Shown one piece after another: positions 27,601-39,000 of a stretch of 64,000 bases of DNA. The notes below the pieces were generated by a model. The model was not told where the DNA came from, made no database searches, and saw only the letters and a list, made by a program, of their open reading frames with translations. How positions within the stretch are numbered: the first letter of the stretch is position 1; the number at the start of each line of letters is the position of its first letter. A program made the translations under genes and the position numbers. Source of the DNA: Hofstenia miamia (Eukaryota; Xenacoelomorpha; Acoela; Hofsteniidae); the NCBI GenBank assembly GCA_900660155.1, contig CABFPE010000437.1, forward strand, positions 440,486 to 504,485, given 5' to 3'.

Positions 27601-30600
27601 AATTTCAACAATTTGTAGGGTGCAGAGCACACCGTCTAAATAATTGTTTTAGAAGCAGTGAACGACTTCACGTTTTTCAGAAAACAACAGTATTAAAAAA
27701 ACTGGATAGCCCCACCCTTTCAGCAACACAGTTGTATGGTGTATAAAGGTAATTAAAATGTTCCGAAAATCAACTTCTTCTTGTAGATAAACAGAGATCA
27801 ATAAATGACGAATGGGATTCTTTAGTAGTATCACAAATGGAGAAAGTTCACGAAAAAAATGTAACTCGGTAAATTCTTGAAATCTGAAGTGCCTGTAGCC
27901 GATTATGTTTTACCACAGGTTCGACTGATTTTGAAGTTTGTTGGACGCTATTTCAAAGAACGAAAATTGCCATAAACTGAGGAATTTTTCTGCAATTTTA
28001 TATCAGAGAATGACACTAGACCTGCGCTTCTGCATCTTTTCTGATATTCTTGCCGCTACATTATTAAGTCCCAACGAGCCTACAAGGTCTATGTTAACAT
28101 CTGATGAGAAAATGATTACAAAAGAAAAAATAAAATATTTTGCTTCACAGTCAGATGAAGTTCCCAATGTCAGAACCCCCGAAAGAAGTTCTTCAGCCAT
28201 TTTTGTCCTCAACAAACCCTATAAATGAAACGTTTTTACAATTTGGATTTTCAAATGCAAAAAAGTCAAGTGAGGAAATACAAAGCAGCACGCCACTAAT
28301 CGAGTTCAAGACAACAGAAGAAGAACTTTCCATTTTATCAACAACATCAATGAAAATTTTCCCGCTTTTTCGTATTTTTGAGACAAAAACAATTAGCCGA
28401 ACTTGGCAAAGGCAGCAAAAGTCATTTTGAGCGTTATACATTCTCTTGCTAACGCGGAGCGGGTCTTTTCAAAACCATAGCAGAGACAGTCATTTTAAAA
28501 TTCCTATTAATGAAAAATGAACGAGATCATTCAAAAAATGATTTAAGAAATGCTTTGCAACATTTTTTGTACATTTTAGAGTAAAATACTGAAATTTCGA
28601 CCTAGATATAATCATTCATTCAAGGTTGCTAGAGATATTTTTTTAATAAAAATACTACGTCTCAAAATCAATCAGTTGCGAAATGCCCATAAATAGATAC
28701 TAGAACACTTTGTATGTAGCCTAACTGACCTGTGACAAATGACACTGTGAAAAATGCATTTTATAAATGACACAGATGACAACGTTAGATTTGTTTTGGC
28801 CATGGGTGAAATGCTGGACAATATCTTGCTCAGAAACAGCTTGTCTCCACCATTTGCATTCTTCTTCAACTATTTGTCGTAGATGATTCCCTTCCAAAGG
28901 CTCCTGCTGTTTGATGCCATCATACAGAGCACATAAAGGGCGGGGAAAATATTGTAATGTATGGCTAGGAAATGAATGCGGAGTCTAAATAATTTGATTA
29001 CTTAACTAAAAAATAGATTAAGGCAGATATATGTATTATTTTTACATTTAATGAATGGTACTGTATAAGCAGACTATAGTTTAATGTAATTTTTGCAAGG
29101 TTTCAAAATTGAGCAACATTGTTTTGAACAAAATAACAAAAAACAAGGGTTAACTTATGAGTAGTAACAGTTTTAATTTCAATTACTGTTACATTTTTCT
29201 CACACTTGACTGAAATCCAACAATAAAGAAAGTAGTAACTAGAATTATATAAAACAAGCCTTTAAGCAGTACAAATATAAACTAGGCATATACTGGCCCA
29301 ACATTATATAAGATATAAAATATTTTAAAAAGAAATAACACTAATTTGGCCTGGACATTGAATTATGCTTATTCCAATATAATATTAATCTGATGTCGAA
29401 TTGAATAAAATAGAATTTCTCATCATATATCTGATTAAATTGTGAGTAAATTAGTAGCGTTTGCATTGTTAATGAGACAAAGTAAGATGGAAAACAATGA
29501 CGCATATATTTATTATCAAGAATGACAAGGGCATCGAAATATCAAATATGGAAATGTGGAGCAGTCAAAAAGGTTTCAGTGGCAATAAAAAATGTTGTTG
29601 TTCAACTTACTATATCAAAGTTTATGAAAGCATACAATCTACTCAATTTGGTCTCTGTCTGTCATGAGTAATGTTTTCACGGAGTTTTATATGAGGGTAG
29701 ACATTGAAATTGAATGAAATTGGAGAAAATTGTACAAAAATAATCTTCTCAGTAGTGATGTGTGGTTACGGGTACTACCCACTGGTAGGGTTTTACGACT
29801 CTTACCCACGAAAACGGACGGTTGTTCATAAATATTTCCATTTCACAATAAATGTATTTAAATAACATTTTTTTCAAGAACTTAAATTATAAATAAAATA
29901 CTGATAAAATTAACAATTAATGAAAATGAATGTTTTTGAATTAAAAAAATATTAAATTGTTTAATAATAGTAAAGAAATTTTCATTTACGGGTATGGACG
30001 AGTACGGGTAAAAAAATTCCGGTTAGGGTGAATAGGGGAAAGAAACTATTTCTGAACGGGTGGGAGCGGCATTTTAAAAAGCTTTACTCATAAATCACTA
30101 CTTTTTAGACAGCAACAGATAGGTAATCAACAAAATACAACTACTTAGTAACAATATACAATAAAATAGTAGTAAAACTTAGAATATCAAACAACAGATC
30201 TTAATAAAATGGAAAGACGAAACACTGGTTCAATTTGTATATCTGTTCAATCCTCTAATACAGTAGAATATAATGTATAAATTATGATTTCGAAAAATGG
30301 AAGCTAGTATATTTTCAGATTTAATTAATGAAATATCAGTGAAATTACAGTGCTGGACAATCATCTATCATGTTTCCGACTTAATATCTATTTAAATTAC
30401 ATTATAACACTTGAGTATTTTAGAAAACATGGCTTAAATGTAAACATAAATTCTATGTATTAAGAAAATAAATATTTAAAATTTTTTAAAAAGAAATTGG
30501 CAGAAATCATTGTAATTCGAACTATTTTCAATAATCAGAAGAAATATAGGAATACATGTTTAGAACTAAAAAATTAAAGTAGACAATGCAGAGAAGATTT

Positions 30601-33600
30601 GTGACTGCTAAAAAAATTCTTGTATGTTACGGTGGCATATAAGGTTAAAAAATATTTTTTCAAAAATTGTCTTAAAAATTAAATACGCAATAATTGAAAA
30701 TTTTGAACTTTGTTGACATTAAGAACATAACCATAACACTTCACTCATTAGGACCTAAAATATTATAAGAAAAATGGCGGCTAAATCGTCGATATTTTCG
30801 ATGGACCTTTGGAAATCAATGTGTTAAGCAATAAATTTGCTAAAACATTCACAACTGTACATACATAAATTCGAATTAATGTAATTTATTAATTTTATTT
30901 TGCAAAAGAAACTAATATCATATTTTGGGAAATATATTTATTTGAAACTGAAATATATAGTAGGAATCATTACTTGATTTTGAATAATTTGGACCAAATC
31001 GGATAGTGAATTTTTGAAAACCTCAGAACCGAGAATGATCATTGATTTGGCCAACTGCAAAATGTAGATTTTGTTAAGTTCTTCAATTTCATACGAAACT
31101 ATCGCTGCCAAATGTTGAACGTTTTCCACTCGAGTAATCACTGTAAAATAGTCATAGTGATTTAGGAAAAGCAGAATATGTATCCAGGCATTTTCCATTG
31201 CTGTGAATAACTGTGGATTGGTGTTAGAATGGTAACTGCGCTCAATGGTATAAAAATGTCCGAGAAGCTGGCATCTGTAATTAGCAGAAATGCAATTGAA
31301 ACGATACACAATGATCTAAAATATAATTTTGTAATAATTAACTTAACCCCATTACCCTGAATGCTCAACGAGTCAGAAACTCCATGACTCAGGAGTCAAA
31401 CATGGTTCTTTAAAATTTAATCTGGCTTCAGTATAACTTTATTAAAATGAATAAACTTCTCGATTATATTTTAAAAAATACAAACACTTCAATGGCATTC
31501 ATTGTTCAAAAATTTAATAGAAAATATTTCCAAAATATTTTGTTTTTTCGATGAACAGGTCTGCCATTAGCATATTAAAAGCTCTATTGAAACTTATGAA
31601 AAAACATGTACAATCTAGTATTAATTTTCAAATAATTCCATACTTGCCAGATCAACATTGGGAAAACGAAAAAACTGAAACATGAATTTTTTAGAATTAA
31701 AAAATAAAAAACTAAACAAAGTATAAAAAAATGAAAGATTAAAAAAATTCTAGAAATTATGTCCATGATATTTTCTTAGTTTTCAACACGAAAAAACGAT
31801 TTCCATGTACTTTCTAGGTTTTCCATACCTTCGAAACGAATTTGATCTCTCACTGTCGAATTTACATACAAAATTCTAAAATAAGCGAATATGCAATAGG
31901 GTAGGAAATATTAATTTCTTCAAAAAATTATGAGCTAACAATGACAAACAGGAAATAACAGAATTATGTAATGAAGATCTTGAGAATCAGTAAAAAGACA
32001 TTTGGAATTATAGGAAGCCACACCTCCAAAAGTACAATGAAGAAGCCGTAGGTCTTCTGATCGTAAATGGATTTCAATGATAGAAGAATGTCCTTTATAG
32101 CCACCATTTGTAATTCGGGAGTAGTCATCAATCTAGCAAGAGTTTCAACGAACGCAGGTGCAAAGTAATGAATATTTTGAAGGGGGTCAGGCTTCGCATG
32201 TTTCTTCATGGTACGGAAAATGTGTTTCATGAGTGTTTGCCTTGAACAGGCACTCAGTGAATTAATAATGGTCATGTCAAGAGGATTTAAAGCACCATGT
32301 ACCTGAAATACATGAGATTACAAAATTAATATAAAATAACTTCTACATTAAAGGTTATACAACAGCTTTTGCAATAATGAACAATAAGAAGACGTTCAGG
32401 AATACCTTTGACATATTGTACTTATCGGACATTATATTTTTCTCTATAGCAGTTCAAATAAATACCAAGTTTACTATGATAAAACCAGATAAAACACACA
32501 AACTGATAAAGTAAGAGTAAAATTTGAAGAAGCATCATCCTTCTTACAGTGCAGTAAAACTATTCGACATTTTATATCAAGTGGAAAAGTGGTAGTAGGT
32601 CCAAAGTGCAGTAACTCAACCTATAATTTCCATCCCAACCCTAAAACTAAATCCATATTAAGCAAGCAATACAAGAATTTTTAAAAATTAATTGTCACGT
32701 ATCTTTCAATCCTTTGAGAATCGAGATTCACTCTATTTTCTCTGACACTGCCATTGTCTAATGTATAATCCTCTCATTCTCGATCAAGTGATGTTTAAAT
32801 ATTAAAAAATTCAATGCCAGTATTTAAATGTTGACAAGAATAGCATCTTCTAAAATAGTAACTTGAAACTCACAAAATGAATATACAGTAGATTCATAAT
32901 AAACATTTATACGCATTGAATTTCTAGATGAGATAAAAGATATGATCACAATTATCAAAAAAAAGTCAATTACAATACATAATCTACGACATTCGCAATT
33001 GAAAATTTCAAACAAAAGGTATAATTCTAGATTACAACGAAAATATCAACCGTGCAATTCCCTGTTAAATTGATGATGGGAGCGGACTGTCCTCGAACAC
33101 TTTCCAAAAGAGTTATAAAAGGAACGCTTGCGTCATCCTGACTAGTGCTGTAAGCGTTGCAAAGAATGGCAACTAAGCGTGGCTCGTTCATTGGCTTAGA
33201 CGTCTTCAAATCACAAAAAGACCGCGTTAAATAATCAACCTGAAGGCTAAGAGCTTTGGGAAGAGGATACTCAATATTTCTACCTAAATTAGTTAAAATT
33301 AATTGCAATATTATAATAACCGAGAGAAAATTAAATAAAACGATGGATGGCTTGGGATATCTGCATGAATGTGGATATCTGCACTAATGTGGATTGGATG
33401 CAGACTGAATATTTCAAAACTCGTGAAGATGCGGATTGGAAACGAAAAGTGCGAATATTTTGCAGATAATATTATTGTAAAAGCAATTTGGTTCGAAGAA
33501 AATTTAAAAACAAAAACAAAAATTATCAAGAAATTGGTCGACTTAAAATTGAAAACACGATGTCTAATGTGAGAGTCAATATTTTTGAAACTAATTAGCA

Positions 33601-36034
33601 TAGTCATATCTATGGAGATCGTTCTTAAGGCTGTCCTTCACAGGAGCATAAGAGGGAAAACTAAATATCTGATAAAAGAAATAACATGAAATTTGAATTC
33701 ACAATGCAAAAAATAATGTGTTAAGTTTATAGTGCAATCAATTTGAACACTACTGCAACTGATTTTGCATTCTATTTAAACCATAGTTACGTCTAGAAAT
33801 GTTCGTATAATCGAATTTTTCGTAATTACAGTTGAAAAATTGTTAGGAAATTTTCTACTTTATGTTGTTTTGAAGCATTTCACTTGCAAAAATAGGTAAT
33901 AGTTGACATTTTCCAATATGGATACTTGTGAAAGTAATTTTTATTGAGTACGGATGTAAATTTTGAGGCTTCCATAGGGATGCTGATGGATGCAGATATT
34001 CTCATCCATGTTCATTTTTGATAATAGGAAAATCGTTTTCCAAATTTGATGAAAATTAAATGAAAATTAACCAATAGAAATAGGGTACTATATTGAATTA
34101 TAATTTCCTTCACTTAAATCCCTAAGTGAGAATAAATTTATGATCAGCTCGCAAACACCGGTACCTTTTGATTCTTCTTCGGTGAGTGATTTATTGATTT
34201 TATGCCGCATGTGAATCATCAAACATGCACACGCTAGCTCTACATCTGCATCTAGAGGAAGGTTTTCAGGTGGTAGCAAAGCATTCTCGTTTGGTGCATA
34301 CAACAAATTATACAAACTCATTAAAATTGTGACATCTGACAATTGTAGTGGTGAAGAGAGAATGTGAGGAAAAACCTGAAAAGAACATTTAGAATATACT
34401 GAAATCAATACATAGAGTTTAACAGGAATTTCTTTCAAGAAAAAATATACAATATTATGTGAGCACCAACTTATTTAAAAAAAAACAAAAGTACATAAAG
34501 GCTTGAAACAAACAAAAGGTGAGCTATTCGCATAATGTGCAAAAACTGCCTATAAATATAATCATTAATATTGTAAAAAATGATTTTTAATACTATCCAA
34601 ACATTATGAATTGAACATTTAAGTTATGGGTAGTGTCCTATTTCTTGCTAAATTTTTAGACTTGGGTAGAACAAAAAGCTTTACAAATGGGCAGGGCTCG
34701 GCGGTATACCGATACCGCAGTATTTTTACAATACCGAAAAATACCGATACCGCGGTATCTTGCCTAAAAAATTGAACAGTATTTTACTTAAGAGTGTTTG
34801 TACTGTATGCAAGCCTACTGATAAATATTTGCAGCATGAAAACTTGGAATATTTCTTATAACTCGTGAACTAATGAAGATGTTTAAAATCTGAAAACACT
34901 ACAAGGTAAAGAATTCTCTCTTCTTTCTTTTTCTAATTTATTTCCCGACATACTGACTTTGCGCACATTGCAACTGGACGAGGCTACTACAGGTTTTCCT
35001 TCAAAAAATATTTGAGGGTCGTTGTTGTTCCAATGAAGCACTAAGTATGGAAAGAATTTGAATTTCTCATTGAAAATACTTTCTATCTGCATGTACTTCA
35101 AGCATAAAAATAAAAATAAGTTTTAGCAAAAATCTTCATCATTGCGTGAGTGTGCCGAACCCAAAGATGTTTCCATGCAAAAGTCTTTCAATATTTCTTA
35201 ACAGGCTTGGACAAAAATGTGCAAAATTCACTTTGTTAATCACAAATAACAGTGGGAAAAATAGGCCTAAACTTTGTTCTATGGACCATTTACAAATGCT
35301 ATTTTATTTGCCAGACACTATTGTTCAATAAAATTCATACATGTTTGAAATTACTATGTTTATAATAAGACAAAGTCAAAATTTACAAAACAGTTTCCTT
35401 TTATGTAGGAACTCCAAAATGTCCTATAATTGATATGGTAAGCTACTGCTACAGCTGGAAAAAATGATTTTTTATTTTGTCATTAATTTTAACTCAGTAG
35501 TGCTAAAATATATACTTCAAAAAATTTAGACCTGAATAATTTCAAAATTTGTGGTAAATAGAATGTGTAAAAGTGGGATTTTTATTTTATGTAAATAAAG
35601 CCTCCACACTGTATAAGCCGCACTCCAATCTTTGAAGGTTGTTTTTTTGAGCTAAAAGTATGTGGCATGGATGAACCGCATTTGCCATGCCAAACTAACT
35701 TTGTCTTTCCCATAATGGTTTGCCCATTCAATTAAAAAGCATAATTTAATCTAGTCAACTGTGCTAGATATTTTTTATTTTAAATAAATAATTTTCAGCA
35801 TTTTCGCATTCTAAAAGGTACCTAACCTTGAACTTAGTGAGAAATTTACAGAAATAATACCTAGATTGCTTACATTAGCCGCATCATGAACTCTAAAACA
35901 AAATTTTAGGTTCACAGGGGCGGATATACACGAGAATTTATGGTACTTTTTAATAATGCATTTATTATTCCTTTAAGATGTTATAGATAGCAAGTGCCTG
36001 CCACTATTATTTTGATTTTATTGTTATATATATN

Positions 36035-36067
<33 letters not shown>

Positions 36068-39000
36068 CAAATATACTATTGATTTTTTGTAATCATACCG
36101 ATAGCGCGGTATTTTAAGGGATACTGAACCGATTCCCAAAATTTTCATACCGCCGGGCCCTACAAATGGGTTGGATCAAAGCAATGTAAGGTAATGATTG
36201 AGTTATCGAAACACATTGTGCATGTACACTTGTAGGAAAGTTACATATTGTAGTGTTCTTTTTTTAGACTTCAGTATAAAAATATACATAAATGTACTCT
36301 TATTGGGTGTGTCTCGACCTATTTACAACCTTATATACAACCTATTACAGGTCTTCGCGGTACTTCGTAGTCGAATTTGGAATACACTCAACTAATTAAC
36401 TTCTTTTGACACGAGGTTAATTAATGACACTTCCATTATAAGCGTACAGTCCTGGTCATAAGTATTGGCATACTCATCTTCAGAATGTATTTTTGCAATG
36501 ATTAACAAAGTAACTTTGATTTTTAGCACTAGGCTCAAGTTTGGAATTTTAAATTTAAATTTTCCCCTAAACTTTTAATAAGAAATTTAGTTTTCTTCCA
36601 ATTCCCCTGTGAAGGGGCACAATAAAACCTATCTCAATAAATATACATGCTATGCAATTTATAGAGAAAAAATCGAATTCAGCGCCAAAAAAATTTGTTT
36701 ATTATAAATTTTGTGTACGAATTTATTCACAAGATTTTGAATTATTAAGAGTGCAAGTTTGTGAAAATCCTATTACTTTGCTAATTTTGATGTAAAATCA
36801 ATTAATGAAATGGGATTTTAGCAAAATTTGAGTAGTAATATTTTTGAGACAACTGAATACATTCATGCAAAACTTTTAGAATACACTAATTTTTTACACT
36901 AAACTTGATTTTTTCTCTATAATTTACATAGCATGTATATTTACGGAGATAATTTTTAGGGTGCCCCTTCACAAGGGAATTTGGGGAAAACTGAATTTCT
37001 TATTAAAAGTTTACGTGAAAATTTGAATTCACAATGCCAAACTTGAGCCTAGTGCTAAAAATCAAAGTTATTTTGTTAATCATTGCAAAAATACACTGTG
37101 AAGATTAGTGTGCCAATACTTATGACCAGGACTGTATATGTATTTAAATATATTTGGCGTAAAAGTTTTTTAATAGAATTCAACGTAATTAACGGATAGG
37201 CACTGTTCGACAAGATCAGAATAATAAGAGAGCTACGCTACAAAAATTAATGCATAAATTTGTAATATGTACGAAATTAAAAAATACAGTTTGGGTCTGC
37301 TCCTAATATCTGCAAGTATGTGTAAAACCAATTTGATAAATTTGAATGAATAATAATACTGTTACTAAGAACTAGGTACATATGATAAAGGTCATACCTG
37401 AAGAGCTAGCCACATCAATCTTTCACGTCCGCGCTTCATTCGCTTCTGATTACTAAGCTTTTGTCGGAGTAGCTCAAATACAACTGCATGCCTAACAATT
37501 CCAGGCCCATTCTGTGATAAATAGACTAAATTACTAGCAACAGCATTCCATTTTCGCGCAGAGCTTTGATCGCTTTCCTCTTCTTCCATCAGAGAAATGA
37601 TAACATCAACAAATGTTTCCTCAAGACCAAGATTTGCGCACTTTTTTGGCGTGTTGGCTGATAACACGTAACTAATGGCATCGAAAGCGAACGGCTGAAT
37701 TATTAGAGATGAAATTATATCCGAGCGACGAGGATTGTATTCTTGGGGATAAGGCAGCTTTCCTAAATCAGCCTTAAGAAAAAACCCACTGTCTTATACT
37801 AACCAGTAACTGCAAACTTTAGGCCCTGATCAAGCCTCCATCCGCTGTCGTTGAAAAATAGATTGGAATCCATAATTGGCGTTAGATCATTACGTCTTCT
37901 TACGGACATCATTGATGCAATAGGACTGAAAGAATGCATAAAGTCATTAATAATATTATAAAAAGGCCACGCTGGATTGGCAGCTGCACTTTTATCTACC
38001 AAAAACGAGAACTGAATGAAAAGGAGATCGAAACTTAAATAGCTTGGCAGCCAACAAGTCTCTTTGTCCAGTAGCTTATTTAAAAGTTGCAAGGCGGCTT
38101 TGGTAGTTAAAGAATCCGGCTGAGCATTAGAAAAATTCTTGAGCAATGCAAGAAATTGTTGAAATATATCACGACAGGCTTTGTAACCTTCACGAGAACA
38201 AAAGTTCATTACGAAATTCACAGTTTGTACAAACATATTCTCACATTCCAATATAGCGGAGTTTTTTAAGAGAGCGATACAGATTGTTGTGGACGGTAGC
38301 TCTTTATTTGCAACAATACTAAACATATAAAAATGACACAGTCATAAAATAGGAATAAATTTATTAGGTTAAGTTTAGATTATGTAATTGGTCACGCGTG
38401 ATAATCAACGATTTCATGTGATTTTGTAATTGCTCTTCTTAGTTCTGTTAATATCGGAACACAACCGTAATATATGTCTATTTCAGGGTACTTTCCTGAA
38501 GGAGACTTCTCAACTCTCAAACAGCGTCTACTGACCAGATCCTGCAGAGTGTGATACTGTCATAATAGATGACGTGTGCCAGAAGCTGGAAGTGCGTGAA
38601 ATACTTCCTCGTGGACAATACAAATTTTAAGATACTTTGGATTTCAGTTTATTATGAATTTCAATAGGTGAAAAACATATCATTTTGCTTTTATAAAATT
38701 TCTGATGAATTGCATCTCGATATTTTAATATGCAACATATGTTTTGCCTTCCAACTACCTACATTCTGATACTGTACTAGCAATGAGTGAAGACATTAAA
38801 AAATGTAGACCTATATTTTGACAAAAGTGCAACAAAATTTAGAATAATGTATAGCTTAACTCATAAAGATTTTCCACCCATCGCTAAGTATTGAGCATGT
38901 ATGCTTCTTAAAGGCGACGTAAATTCCACAAAGAGTATTCATAGAATTTATGGACCTTAAAAACTAATAAATAAGATAAGTGGTCAGAGTCACCCCGATT

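Larger units (their letters stand above)
13479..28729 (-). other. MED23 intron 8, 15.25-kb transposon-filled intron
   Basis: The donor CACAG|GTCAGT at 28730/28729 and the acceptor ATTTTAG at 13480-13479 define this intron. Its readable content is mostly mobile DNA of both classes, listed separately. The stretches 14600-16400, 20400-22175 and 26050-26400 carry no recognisable gene. Confidence 0.85.

Noticed and set aside
35575-35950. Possible separate pogo-like MITE inside the 1471-bp hAT-type element
   Set aside because: The inner ends match only partly and no TA-flanked pair could be fixed, so it is mentioned only within that element.
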